A stretch of DNA of 64,000 bases from Akkermansiaceae bacterium (GCA_017798145.1 CP059069.1:248001-312000); one strand, 5' to 3'. Positions 49,878 through 59,204 are shown, counted from the stretch's first letter. Program-made: numbers and translations. Notes: generated from the letters alone by a model not told the origin.

Positions 49878-50903
49878 ATGTCTAAAGAAAAATACGTATT
49901 GGAGTACCTCTGGCTCGACGGATACACCCCTGTCCCGAATATCCGCGGTAAATCCCAGGTGAAAGAGTTTTCCGCTTTCCCAACCCTCGAAGAACTTCCT
50001 CTCTGGGGCTTCGACGGCAGCTCGACGCGCCAGGCTCCCGGCGGCAGCTCCGACTGCATGCTCAAGCCCGTCGCCGTCTTTCCTGATTGCACCCGCAAGA
50101 ACGGCGTGATCGTGATGTGCGAGGTGGTGATGCCGGACGGGGAGACCCCGCACCCCTCCAACGCACGTGCCACCATCCTCGACGACGAAACCGCATGGTT
50201 CGGCTTCGAGCAGGAATACTTCCTTGTCAAGGATGGCCTCCCGCTCGGTTTCCCCACAGGCGGCTACCCGAATCCGCAGGGTGAATACTATTGCGGTGTC
50301 GGCTACGCCAATGTCGGCGGCATCGCTCGCTCCATCGTCAACGAGCACCTCGACATCTGCCTCGCAGCAGGCATCAACCACGAGGGCATCAACGCAGAGG
50401 TCGCCAAAGGCCAGTGGGAATTCCAGATTTTCGGAAAAGGCTCCAAGAAAGCCGCCGACCAGATCTGGGTCGCCCGTTACCTCCTCCAGCGCCTCTGCGA
50501 GGAATACGGGGTCGACGTGGAATACCACTGCAAGCCGATCCAGGGCGACTGGAACGGCTCCGGTATGCACGCGAACTTCTCCACCGCATACATGCGCGAA
50601 AAAGGCGGCAAGGATTACTTCCTCGCCCTCATGGCCCAGTTCGAGAAAAACTGCGAGGAACACATCGCCGTTTACGGCCCGGACAACCACCTGCGCCTCA
50701 CCGGCCTGCACGAGACGCAATCCATCGACCAGTTCTCGTGGGGTGTTGCTGACCGTGGTGCCTCGATCCGTGTCCCGCACAGCTTCGTCAAGGGCGACAA
50801 GTACCAGGGCTACCTGGAAGACCGTCGTCCCAACTCGCAGGGAGACCCCTACCAGATCGCTTCGCGCATCCTCAAGACGATCTCCGAGGTCCCGACCCCC
50901 TGA
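49878..50903 (+). CDS. glnII: Glutamine synthetase type II
   Basis: 341 residues, far shorter than the ~470 of GlnA type I and typical for the eukaryote-like GSII. It makes glutamine from glutamate, ammonia and ATP. Key blocks are LPLWGFDGSSTRQAPGGSSDCML, AWFGFEQEYFLV, GVGYANVGGIARSIVNEHLDICLAAGINHEGINAEVAKGQWEFQIF, GDWNGSGMHANFS, DNHLRLTGLHETQSIDQFSWGVADRGASIRVP. GSII lacks the adenylylation site of GlnA, so control is likely at transcription, matching the sigma-54 promoter just upstream. It has its own terminator. Confidence 0.96.
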   Translation: MSKEKYVLEYLWLDGYTPVPNIRGKSQVKEFSAFPTLEELPLWGFDGSSTRQAPGGSSDCMLKPVAVFPDCTRKNGVIVMCEVVMPDGETPHPSNARATILDDETAWFGFEQEYFLVKDGLPLGFPTGGYPNPQGEYYCGVGYANVGGIARSIVNEHLDICLAAGINHEGINAEVAKGQWEFQIFGKGSKKAADQIWVARYLLQRLCEEYGVDVEYHCKPIQGDWNGSGMHANFSTAYMREKGGKDYFLALMAQFEKNCEEHIAVYGPDNHLRLTGLHETQSIDQFSWGVADRGASIRVPHSFVKGDKYQGYLEDRRPNSQGDPYQIASRILKTISEVPTP

Positions 50904-50938
50904 TCGGCCTTCCGGTAGATTGTTTCTGCCATTCCAGG

Positions 50939-50969
50939 AAACCGTCTTCCCTATCAGGGGAGGCGGTTT
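50939..50969 (+). terminator. Terminator of glutamine synthetase II
   Basis: A 13 bp stem AAACCGTCTTCCC / GGGGAGGCGGTTT (two G-U pairs) with a 5-base loop, followed by TGCTTTG; the right arm ends in TTTT. Confidence 0.75.
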
Positions 50970-51040
50970 TGCTTTGTGCGGACTGGGTTTTCAGAAACCT
51001 TGCATCACCTCGGGAAAATGTTCAGCGTTTTGGGGCAGAG

Positions 51041-52801
51041 ATGGGAGAAATGGAGAAGGAAATCACATACATGGGCATACCGGCATCGCCCGGCATCGCC
51101 ATCGGCCCCATCCATGTGGTTGCGCGCGGCTTTTCCGCTCCGGAAATCTATGTGATCTCCGAGGAGGAGATCGGCGATGAGCAAGCCCGCTTCGAGGATG
51201 CGGTGGCGCTCACCAAGAAACAGCTCACGGAACTCCAGGAGCGGCTCGAATCCCTGGCGGGGAATTCCGAGAGCGAGATCTTCGAGGCGCACGTGATGTT
51301 GCTGGAGGACAAGGCCTTGCTGAGCCGGGTGGAGAAAGCCATCGCCACCCGGCTGCAGAACGCGGAATATGCATTCTATGCGGTGATGCAGAATTTCCTG
51401 GAGGCCATGCGCCGCATCCCTGACCCATACCTACGCGAGCGCACGGCGGACATCGAGGATGTCTGCCAGCGGGTGCTGCGGAATTTCAAGGTCGATGAGG
51501 ATTCCGACCACAGCGAGCCGGACGAAAAGCACATCCTGCTGGCCTACGACCTTTCACCATCGGACACCGTTTCGATGAACCGGAGACACCTCCTCGGCTT
51601 CGCCACCGAGCAGGGCAGCGTCAACTCCCATACCGCCATCCTCGCCCGCTCCTTCGGCATCCCAGCGGTCGTCGGGCTTGGCGCTTCCGTCATCCAGGTC
51701 ACGGCACTGACCCCGGCTCTCATCGATGGCTATTCGGGAAAGCTCATCCTCAATCCCAGCGAGGAAACTTTGGGCAGATACGTCGCCTTCATGGCGGAAA
51801 AGGAAAAGCAGCGCACCGAGCTGGACGCCAAGCGCGACGAGGCCACGGAGACCATCGACGGGCGCAAGGTCACCCTTTCCGCGAACATCGAATTCCTCGA
51901 AGAGCTTCACCAGGTGAAGCGCAGCGGCGCGAAGGGAGTGGGCCTCTACCGCACCGAGTTCCTGCTCCTCAACGGCAGCGAAATGCCTGACGAGGCGGAG
52001 CAGGAAGCCGCCTACACCCGTGTGGCCAGGGAGGTTGCGCCCGACATGGTCATCGTCCGCACGCTGGATGCCGGCGGCGACAAGCTCCCTGTGGAGCCGC
52101 TCACCGAGCCGGAGCCGAACCCATTCCTCGGATGGCGCGGGATCCGCGTATCCCTCTCCCGCCCCGCCATGTTCCGGGATCAGCTCCGCGCCATCCTGCG
52201 CGCCAGCCATCATGGCAAGACCGCGATCATGTTCCCGCTCGTCTCCGGCCTGACGGAACTCCTAGAGGCGAAGGAAATCCTCAAACGCTGCATGGATGAC
52301 CTGGATGCCGAGGGCATACCCTTCAACCATCAGATCCCGGTCGGCGTGATGATCGAGGTGCCATCCGCCGCTGTCTGCGCGGATTTGCTCGCTCCCCATG
52401 CCGATTTCTTCTCCATCGGGACTAACGACCTGATCCAATACACCGTTGCGGTGGACAGGGTGAACCCACACGTCGCAAACCTCTACAAACCAACCCATCC
52501 GGCAGTCATCCGGCTCATCAAGAGCACCGTTGATGCCGGTGCCGGGCAGGGTATCTGGACAGGTGTCTGCGGGGAGATGGCAGGCGATATCCGCCTCACC
52601 CCGCTCCTCGTCGGACTCGGGGTTTCCGAACTTTCGGTCTCCCCAAAAAACCTCCCGAAAGTGGGCCAGGTGATCCGCTCGCTCGATTTCGCACAGTGCC
52701 AGGACGCCGCCGTGGAAGCCCTCCGGCAGACGAATTCCAAGAGCGTCATGGAAGTGACCCTGTCCGTCGCCAGGCAGCGCTATCCGGATCTGCTGGACTG
52801 A
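51041..52801 (+). CDS. ptsI: Phosphoenolpyruvate-protein phosphotransferase (PTS enzyme I)
   Basis: 586 residues from ATG 51041; ATG 51050 and 51071 are alternatives, the last giving the usual 576. The open frame further left is not coding-like. Enzyme I takes phosphate from PEP and passes it to HPr. The phospho-His is His197 in EQGSVNSHTAILARSFGIPAVVG, the PEP-binding barrel has GVGLYRTEFLLLNG, VRTLDAGGDKLPVEPL, FLGWRGIRVSLSRP, MIEVPSAAVCADLLAPHADFFSIGTNDLIQYTVAVDRVN and the catalytic Cys in GVCGEMAGD. HPr and EII genes are not nearby, so it may serve regulation rather than sugar uptake. Confidence 0.94.
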   Translation: MGEMEKEITYMGIPASPGIAIGPIHVVARGFSAPEIYVISEEEIGDEQARFEDAVALTKKQLTELQERLESLAGNSESEIFEAHVMLLEDKALLSRVEKAIATRLQNAEYAFYAVMQNFLEAMRRIPDPYLRERTADIEDVCQRVLRNFKVDEDSDHSEPDEKHILLAYDLSPSDTVSMNRRHLLGFATEQGSVNSHTAILARSFGIPAVVGLGASVIQVTALTPALIDGYSGKLILNPSEETLGRYVAFMAEKEKQRTELDAKRDEATETIDGRKVTLSANIEFLEELHQVKRSGAKGVGLYRTEFLLLNGSEMPDEAEQEAAYTRVAREVAPDMVIVRTLDAGGDKLPVEPLTEPEPNPFLGWRGIRVSLSRPAMFRDQLRAILRASHHGKTAIMFPLVSGLTELLEAKEILKRCMDDLDAEGIPFNHQIPVGVMIEVPSAAVCADLLAPHADFFSIGTNDLIQYTVAVDRVNPHVANLYKPTHPAVIRLIKSTVDAGAGQGIWTGVCGEMAGDIRLTPLLVGLGVSELSVSPKNLPKVGQVIRSLDFAQCQDAAVEALRQTNSKSVMEVTLSVARQRYPDLLD

Positions 52802-52975
52802 TCAGTCCGCCAGCCCCTGCGCGTAAATGTCCTCCGCCGAGTTCAGTATGATGACCATGGGCCGGCAGCACACCTCGCAGTCGTAATCGTATTCCGCAGG
52901 CATTTCTGAATCCGTCGGGACGGCGATCTCGAAGGTCTCGAAACATGTCGGGCAGGTGACAGGGAAGGTGTCCAT
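52802..52975 (-). CDS. Small CPXCG-type cysteine-rich protein
   Basis: 57 residues, too short for many gene callers. MDTFPVTCPTCFETFEIAVPTDS is followed by YDCEVCCRPMVIILN. The two pairs, CPTC and CEVC, form a zinc ribbon as in the CPXCG motif family of unknown function. The stop abuts the stop of ptsI (52801/52802). It lies just downstream of the small membrane gene on the same strand, 12 bases apart. Confidence 0.8.
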   Translation of the reverse strand: MDTFPVTCPTCFETFEIAVPTDSEMPAEYDYDCEVCCRPMVIILNSAEDIYAQGLAD

Positions 52976-52987
52976 GGCAAGTGGCGC

Positions 52988-53347
52988 TCAAGGGGCTGGC
53001 AGGCGGACCAAGCCATCTGCGATGATGATTTTGCGCTCGTCGAGCATGGCTACGACCACCGATTTCCCGATGGCCTTCGCCTCGTCGCCGTAGCACCCGC
53101 CGGTGATGTCCTCCACCAGCGTGGCAATGGCCAGGGGTTCCCTGGCCAGAGCGGAGTAGATGAGCAGCGCGAAGTGGCCATAGTCCTTTTCTTTCCTCGG
53201 CGCAGCCCACAGCGCCGCGGAAATCAGGCAGGCGGATGCCACCATGGAAAATCCTATTGATACGGCACCGTTATCCCTCGATTCCAAGACGATCACAAAC
53301 CCGGCAAGGGCGATGAACAAACCAGAAGCTACCAAGAACCCTTTCAT
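52988..53347 (-). CDS. Hypothetical small membrane protein
   Basis: 119 residues from ATG 53347, which has a GAGAT Shine-Dalgarno-like sequence; the frame continues to 53434 without support. Two hydrophobic helices are at about residues 2-19 and 29-47, followed by a soluble part (YGHFALLIYSALAREPLAIATLVEDITGG, SVVVAMLDERKIIIADGLVRL) that looks like a small winged-helix-type fold. No family recognised. It is 12 bases upstream of the CPXCG gene, probably an operon. Confidence 0.65.
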   Translation of the reverse strand: MKGFLVASGLFIALAGFVIVLESRDNGAVSIGFSMVASACLISAALWAAPRKEKDYGHFALLIYSALAREPLAIATLVEDITGGCYGDEAKAIGKSVVVAMLDERKIIIADGLVRLPAP

Positions 53348-53452
53348 AATGATCTCATTGGTAGTTAGCTTACGCCGGTTCGTGCCACAAGCATCATTCT
53401 CCGGACTTCTTCCATCCTTGCGGAACAACTGCACAGGGCTACCTTACCAGGC

Positions 53453-55024
53453 ATGAGCCGCCGTTCTAGGAGGAAAAAGGGAGCCGGGAAAAGCCCATGG
53501 CTCGGCAAGCTGCTGATCGTCATGGGCGGATTGCTCATCCTTGCGGCAGGCTTCGGCTACTTCGGCCTCCGCTCTTACCTGCATAGCGAAGGTTTCCGGA
53601 AATTTCTTTCCGCAGAGGTCAGCCGGTTGACGAAGATGGAGGGTTCCTTCGATCCGTTCAAGTGGGACGGCCTTGCGGTGGAGACTCCCGGTTTCCGTGC
53701 CAGCGGCAGCGGGGTGATGGCATCCGTCGAGGCGGATGGCATCGATACTGAGGTGGGCTTCGGCGGCGTTGGCCGGGGAGTCTGGGAAATCAAGGCCACA
53801 CGCATCTCCCGGCTCGGGATCGGGCTGGATCTGAAGAAAAAGGATGAGCCGCCTCCCACCGCTCCGGCCGCCCACAAGGAGCAGGTCATGAGAAAACAGC
53901 CGGGCTGGGTGCCCCAGGAAGTGGAGATCGAGTCCCTTGAAATCGGTGACATCGCCGTCCGTGCGAAGATGGAATCCGGCGAGGTCATCGCCAAGGGCTT
54001 GTCTCTCTCGGCGACTCCGGACACCGGGAAAAACACTTTCAAGGGGGAGATCGGCGGCGGGACGATTGCAACACCTTTCGGGTTCGTGCCGGAACTCAGG
54101 GTGAAGCGCATCGTCGGTGCCTACCGGGACGGCAGCGCATTCATCACCGAGGCGGAGCTGGGTGCCTGGGAGAATGGCCGCATCCAGTCCTTCGGGGAAT
54201 GGGACTCGCGCAGCGGCCGATATTCCTTCGAGGGCGATCTGCAGGGCGTGAAATGCGCGGAGCTTCTCAGCGAGAACTGGGCGCGACGGCTGACCGGCGA
54301 TGTCTCCTCCACCTTCTCCATCGACAACCTCCGCGGCTCCATGGCCATGGCCGGCGAGCTCCGCGTCCTCAACGGCACGCTCACCGCACTGCCCATGCTC
54401 GATTCGCTGGCCGCCTACGCCGATACCCGCCGCTTCCGCATCCTCCAACTCAACGAGGCGCGCACGAAATGGCGTTGGACGGAAGACGAGATCCTCCTGA
54501 CCGATATCGCCATGGGCAGCGAGGGGCTGATACGCATCGAGGGCAGCCTGTCCATACGCGGCAATGCCATCGACGGGCGCTTCCGCCTCGGCCTGGTGCC
54601 GGGCACCCTTTCGGCCATTCCCGGAGCGGAAAACAAGGTTTTCCTCCCGGGCACCCACGGCCTTCTCTGGGCGCCTTTGCATGTCACGGGCACTTTGGAG
54701 GATCCCCAGGAAGACCTTACCGGGCGTCTCATTGAGGCCGCAGGCATGAGGATGTTCGAGAAGCTCCCGGAGACCGGCGAGACAGTACTTCGTTTCACGA
54801 AAAAGGCCATTGGCGAGGATCCCGGAGGAGCCATCGGCAAGGGGCTTGAACTCTTGGAAAAAAGCGGAACCGCCATCGATAAGGGTCGCGATATCATCAG
54901 GCAAGGCGAGGACGTCATCGATGCCGCCGGGGGTGTTCTCGACGGTGTGATCGGCAGCGGTTTCCTGCTGCCCAAGCTGCCGCGTGAAAATCCGCAAGAC
55001 ATCCCCATCCCGCAGGGCGAGTGA
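53453..55024 (+). CDS. AsmA-like inner-membrane-anchored periplasmic protein
   Basis: 523 residues. A basic head and one helix (about 20-42) are followed by a long beta-rich periplasmic part: LRSYLHSEGFRKFLSAEVSRLTKMEGSFDPFKWDG near the membrane, then repetitive beta strands (VEIESLEIGDIAVRAKM, YSFEGDLQGVKCAELL) and a region like the AsmA C-terminus, SMAMAGELRVLNGTLTALPMLDSLAAYADTRRFRILQLNEARTKW. AsmA-like proteins bridge inner and outer membranes and move phospholipids. The final 80 residues are helical. Placement in the family is by pattern only. Confidence 0.75.
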   Translation: MSRRSRRKKGAGKSPWLGKLLIVMGGLLILAAGFGYFGLRSYLHSEGFRKFLSAEVSRLTKMEGSFDPFKWDGLAVETPGFRASGSGVMASVEADGIDTEVGFGGVGRGVWEIKATRISRLGIGLDLKKKDEPPPTAPAAHKEQVMRKQPGWVPQEVEIESLEIGDIAVRAKMESGEVIAKGLSLSATPDTGKNTFKGEIGGGTIATPFGFVPELRVKRIVGAYRDGSAFITEAELGAWENGRIQSFGEWDSRSGRYSFEGDLQGVKCAELLSENWARRLTGDVSSTFSIDNLRGSMAMAGELRVLNGTLTALPMLDSLAAYADTRRFRILQLNEARTKWRWTEDEILLTDIAMGSEGLIRIEGSLSIRGNAIDGRFRLGLVPGTLSAIPGAENKVFLPGTHGLLWAPLHVTGTLEDPQEDLTGRLIEAAGMRMFEKLPETGETVLRFTKKAIGEDPGGAIGKGLELLEKSGTAIDKGRDIIRQGEDVIDAAGGVLDGVIGSGFLLPKLPRENPQDIPIPQGE

Positions 55025-55155
55025 TGGCTTCAGGGGCTTTTTTGGCCAGATCTGACAGGGGCTTCCGGCAGGCACAGTAAAAGATTGCGCTTGCGGGCTA
55101 CCCGGCGAAAGTTTGCCCTGCAAGCGGCATATACAATCTAATCGGCGGAGTCATC

Positions 55156-58100
55156 ATGGGAAAACAGGAATTGGTAAAAAACGCGGCATTGCATGTCGGT
55201 TTGGCATTGGTGTTCACAGGCTTTGCAAGCGCCTTGCCCGAGGGGTGGAAGATCACCGAATTCGCATCCCCGCCGGAAGCCGAATACCCCACCGCGATCT
55301 CCGCCGCCGCCAACGGCGACATCTACATCTCCGCGGATCGCAACGGCTCGCTGGGCCACAGCCCGGATTTCGGAAAGATCGTCCGTGCCACCGACAAGGA
55401 CGGCGATGGCAAGGCGGACGAGTTCCAGGACTTCGTGCCGCACGTCACAAGCCCACGCGGCGGCCATTACATCAATGGGACGTTCTACCTGATCCACCCG
55501 CCTTACCTGAGCGCTTACCGCGATACCAACGGCGATGGCGTGGCCGATGAGAACAAGGTGCTGGTGAAAGGCTTCGGCTGGGGCATCGAGCACCCGCGCG
55601 GCGCAGACCACACCACCAACGGCGTCCGAATGGGCATCGACGGATGGCTCTACGTGGCCGTCGGCGATTTCGGGATGCCGGATGCCGTCGGCGCGGATGG
55701 CACCCGCGTCACCCTATGGGGTGGCGGGGTCGCAAGGGTGCGTCCCGATGGCTCGGAGCTGGAGATCTATTCCTACAACCTCCGCAACATCTGCGATATC
55801 GCCATCACCCCCACGCTGGACATGTTTTCCCGCGACAACACCAACGACGGCAAGGGCTGGAACACGCGTTTCCACCACTACGTCCCGATGGGCGACCACG
55901 GGTACCCTAGGCTCTATCAGAAATTCGCCAACGAGACGGTGCAGGCCCTCAAGGACTACGGCGGAGGCTCCGGCACCGGAGCCCTTGCCCTCGACGAGCC
56001 GGGCTTCCCTGCGGAATACAAGAACGCCATCTTCACCTGCGATTGGACCACCGGGAACATCTACCGCCATCCCATGAAACCCATGGAGGCGACCTTCCAG
56101 GTGGAACAGGAAATTTTCCACCCGCTGACCCGCGCCGTCGACATCGATGTCGACGGCTCGTCCCGTCTCTATCTGGCCGACTGGCGCAACGGCCGCTTCA
56201 ACTACGATGCGAAACAGAAGGTCGGCATGATCCATCAGGTGCTGCCCCCAGGCTGGGAGAAAAGGGATTTTCCCGATCTGAAAAAAATGGCCGATGCGGA
56301 ACTCGCCGATCAGATCGGTTCCGATAGCGCGGTGATGCGGCTTGAGGCGCAGCGGGAAATGATTTCCCGTGGCGGAAAAAATGTCTTTGCCGATAAAATG
56401 CTCGCGCTGGCAAAGGATGGCACCGCCGGCATCGCCAAGCGCGTCGCGGCCATCTTCACCTACAAGCAGATCTTTGGCGAGGCAGCGAACCAAGAACTGA
56501 ACAAGCTTGCGGGAGGTGATGCCTCCATCCGCGAGTTCGTCCTCCGCGCCCTTGCCGATCGCAAGACCCAGCTCAAGGGTGTGGATCACTCGAACTTTGC
56601 CCTTATGCTCAAGCACGAGGATCCGCGAGTCCGCCTCCAGGCAATCAACGGCCTCGCCCGCCTCGGTGCCAAGGAATCCGCGCCCGCCATCCTCAAGGCG
56701 ATGGACGGCATGAACCTCGATTCTGGCAAAATCGATGAGGCCGAGCGCAGGGTCGTCCCGCATGTCGCGGTCAAAGCCCTTGCCGACCTCAAGGCGGTGG
56801 AGGCTTGTCTTGCCGCCGTCAAAAGCGGCACCGGGCGTGAACTCGCATTCCGCGCCCTCCAGGAAATGCACATCGACGAGGCCGTCGATGGCCTGATCTC
56901 CATCGCGGAGTCCAACCAGGACGCCGAAACCACTGAGGGAGCCTTGCTCACCATCGCGAGGCTCCATTTCAAGGAAGCGAAATGGGATCTCAACGAATGG
57001 TGGTCCACCCGCCCCGATGACCGCGGCCCCTACTACAAGCCGACCGCGTGGGAGGCCACCCCGAGGATCCGTGCCGCCATCGAGGCGAATTTCCCGAAAG
57101 TGCCGGAGGCTCGCCGCGGAATTTTCATCTCCAAGCTGGCCGACAACCGCATCCCCGTCAGCGAGCTCAAGCTCCCCGGGCTCGATCCCGTGGTCCTCGC
57201 ACTCTCCGTCCAGCAGCCCGATGATTCCATCCTTGCCCTGCTCTCTGGCGCAGCCGCCGATCCCAAGCGCGATTGGGAGCAGCGCCTCCTCGCCTATCAG
57301 GCGATCAACCGTGCGGAGCCCAAGAAAGCGGTGCCGATGATGGTCAAGACGCTTGCCGCATGGGTCGAGGCGAAGGAACCCAACGCAGGATCCCGGATCA
57401 CCGATTTCGTCAACGAGACCCGCCGCTTCACGGAAATCAACATCCTCAACAACATCGCCAAGAAGGGCAGCGATACCGAAAGCATGATTGCCTGGAAGGC
57501 GATGCTCACCGTCCTCAACAGCCCGCTCGTCAAGGACCAGAACAAGGAGGAGACCAAAAAACTCCTCGCCAAGAAACCGATGGAGGTCGGGCTTTTCCTC
57601 GCCATCGAGGACATGAAGCTCACCGGCTTCGATACCCAGATCGAGGCCGGCATCGCCAGCGACAACGAGAAGACCATCGCCGCCGCCAAGCGCGCCAGGG
57701 AAGCCGCCTCATCCAAGGTAGGTGACGGCCGCAAGGTCGGCGAAATGGACATCAAGGAAGTCGCGCAGCTCGCCATGAAGAACAAGGGCGACGCCGCCAA
57801 CGGCGAGCGGCTCTACCTCTCGCAGGGCTGCATTGCCTGCCATGCCATCGACCTCAAGGCCGCGCAGAAAGGCCCGTATCTCGGTGCTGCGGGCGCGAAG
57901 TTCGAGCGGGATTACCTGATCCAGTCCATCCTCGATCCGAACGCCGTCGTCGCCCAGGGCTTCCAGACCTCCGTCTTCACGATGAACGATGGCAAAGCCG
58001 CCATGGGCTTCGTCACCGGCGAGGAGGACGGCATCGTAGAGGTCCGCGACATCGCCGGCCAGGTCTCCACCCTCAAGCGCTCCGAGGTGAAGGAGGAAAA

Positions 58101-58209
58101 ACACCTCCCGCAATCGATGATGCCGCCCGGCCTCGCCAATCCCTTGACGGTCTCCGATTTCACCGATCTCGTCGAATACCTCGTCTCCCTGAGAAACGTC
58201 GGCGGCTAA
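55156..58209 (+). CDS. Large secreted PVC-type CxxCH heme-binding protein
   Basis: 1017 residues with a signal peptide (about 1-26). Residues about 27-380 are the PVC beta-propeller (AANGDIYISADRNGSLGHSPDFGKIVRATDKDGDGKADEF, HPRGADHTTNGVRMGIDGWLYVAVGDFG). About 400-830 are HEAT-like helices. The last ~150 residues have one c-type heme site CIACH and the PVC heme-binding tail (SILDPNAVVAQGFQTSVF, LPQSMMPPGLANPLT). It is a larger relative of the protein at 2287-4797. The ThuA gene follows after a hairpin, suggesting they act together in sugar oxidation. Confidence 0.9.
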   Translation: MGKQELVKNAALHVGLALVFTGFASALPEGWKITEFASPPEAEYPTAISAAANGDIYISADRNGSLGHSPDFGKIVRATDKDGDGKADEFQDFVPHVTSPRGGHYINGTFYLIHPPYLSAYRDTNGDGVADENKVLVKGFGWGIEHPRGADHTTNGVRMGIDGWLYVAVGDFGMPDAVGADGTRVTLWGGGVARVRPDGSELEIYSYNLRNICDIAITPTLDMFSRDNTNDGKGWNTRFHHYVPMGDHGYPRLYQKFANETVQALKDYGGGSGTGALALDEPGFPAEYKNAIFTCDWTTGNIYRHPMKPMEATFQVEQEIFHPLTRAVDIDVDGSSRLYLADWRNGRFNYDAKQKVGMIHQVLPPGWEKRDFPDLKKMADAELADQIGSDSAVMRLEAQREMISRGGKNVFADKMLALAKDGTAGIAKRVAAIFTYKQIFGEAANQELNKLAGGDASIREFVLRALADRKTQLKGVDHSNFALMLKHEDPRVRLQAINGLARLGAKESAPAILKAMDGMNLDSGKIDEAERRVVPHVAVKALADLKAVEACLAAVKSGTGRELAFRALQEMHIDEAVDGLISIAESNQDAETTEGALLTIARLHFKEAKWDLNEWWSTRPDDRGPYYKPTAWEATPRIRAAIEANFPKVPEARRGIFISKLADNRIPVSELKLPGLDPVVLALSVQQPDDSILALLSGAAADPKRDWEQRLLAYQAINRAEPKKAVPMMVKTLAAWVEAKEPNAGSRITDFVNETRRFTEINILNNIAKKGSDTESMIAWKAMLTVLNSPLVKDQNKEETKKLLAKKPMEVGLFLAIEDMKLTGFDTQIEAGIASDNEKTIAAAKRAREAASSKVGDGRKVGEMDIKEVAQLAMKNKGDAANGERLYLSQGCIACHAIDLKAAQKGPYLGAAGAKFERDYLIQSILDPNAVVAQGFQTSVFTMNDGKAAMGFVTGEEDGIVEVRDIAGQVSTLKRSEVKEEKHLPQSMMPPGLANPLTVSDFTDLVEYLVSLRNVGG

Positions 58210-58216
58210 TGCGGAA

Positions 58217-58276
58217 AGCCGTCCTTCCAGGCGGCTGCACAACCCTCGCTAAATCCGGTCGCCTGGAAGGACGGCT
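58217..58276 (+). repeat. Perfect 17 bp inverted repeat between heme-binding and ThuA genes
   Basis: AGCCGTCCTTCCAGGCG at 58217-58233 and its exact reverse complement at 58260-58276, with 26 bases between. No T-run follows, so it looks more like an mRNA processing or stability hairpin, or a mobile repeat, than a terminator. Confidence 0.8.
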
Positions 58277-58295
58277 CTCCAATCACACGAAAACC

Positions 58296-59096
58296 ATGAA
58301 AAACAAACCATCCATCCTCGCCCTCGCGGGCATCGCCCTCATCGCCACGGCTCACGCCGAGGAAACCAAGCCGCTCAAGGCCCTGCTCATCACAGGCGGG
58401 TGCTGCCACGACTACGCCACCCAGAAGGGGATCCTGAAAAAAGGCATCGAGGCGCGCGCCAACATCATCGTTGACCAGATCCATACCGATAACAAAACCG
58501 TCAAACCGGATCTCCCCATCTACGGAGTGCCGGAATATGCCAACGGCTACGACGTGGTCATCCACGACGAATGCGCAGCAGGCATCACCGATGTCGAGAT
58601 CATCGCAGGCGTGCTCGCCCCACACAAGGCTGGCACTCCGGGAGTGAACCTCCACTGCGCCATGCACTCCTACCGCTTCGGCGATTTCAAGAAGCCCGTC
58701 GAGGCAGGTGCTGCCAACGCCAGCTGGTACGAATACCTAGGCCTGCAATCCACCGGCCACGGCCCCCAGAAGCCGATCGACATCGTCCATACCGACAAGG
58801 AGCACCCGATCACCAAAGGCCTGGCCGATTGGACTACGGAAAACGAGGAACTCTACAACAACGTCAAGGTCTTCGACACCGCCCACGTACTCGCGAAGGG
58901 CAAGCAGGGCGACCAGGAGACCGTCGTCACATGGACCAACGACTACAAGGGCACCAAGGTGTTCAACACCACCATCGGCCACAACAACGTGACCGTGGAG
59001 GACGCACGCTACCTCGACCTCGTCACCCGCGGCCTCCTCTGGGCCTGTGGAAAACTCGATGAGAAAGGCGCAATCGCGGAAGGCTACGCGAAATAA
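58296..59096 (+). CDS. Secreted ThuA-domain protein
   Basis: 266 residues from ATG 58296 with a signal peptide (MKNKPSILALAGIALIATAHA). The body is a ThuA-like, glutamine-amidotransferase-type fold: LKALLITGGCCHDYATQKGILKKGI, YDVVIHDECAAGITD, GVNLHCAMHSYRFGDFK, and the family sequence HITKGL-like HPITKGLADWTTENEELYN with TTIGHNNVTVEDARYLDLVTRGLLWACGK. ThuA was named for trehalose use; in PVC bacteria such proteins commonly accompany heme-binding propellers and sugar dehydrogenases, suggesting keto-sugar metabolism. Confidence 0.92.
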   Translation: MKNKPSILALAGIALIATAHAEETKPLKALLITGGCCHDYATQKGILKKGIEARANIIVDQIHTDNKTVKPDLPIYGVPEYANGYDVVIHDECAAGITDVEIIAGVLAPHKAGTPGVNLHCAMHSYRFGDFKKPVEAGAANASWYEYLGLQSTGHGPQKPIDIVHTDKEHPITKGLADWTTENEELYNNVKVFDTAHVLAKGKQGDQETVVTWTNDYKGTKVFNTTIGHNNVTVEDARYLDLVTRGLLWACGKLDEKGAIAEGYAK

Positions 59097-59115
59097 TCCC
59101 AAAAACCTTCCCAAG

Positions 59116-59149
59116 GACGCATCCGCCCAAAGGCAGGTGCGTCTTTTTT
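59116..59149 (+). terminator. Rho-independent terminator after the ThuA gene
   Basis: GACGCATCCGCC / GGCAGGTGCGTC stem with one mismatch and a 4-base loop, followed by six T. Confidence 0.88.
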
Positions 59150-59204
59150 GTCCCTTTTTTCAACACTCCGCGAATAAAGCCGCTCCCACCCACGTCCCAA
59201 GATC

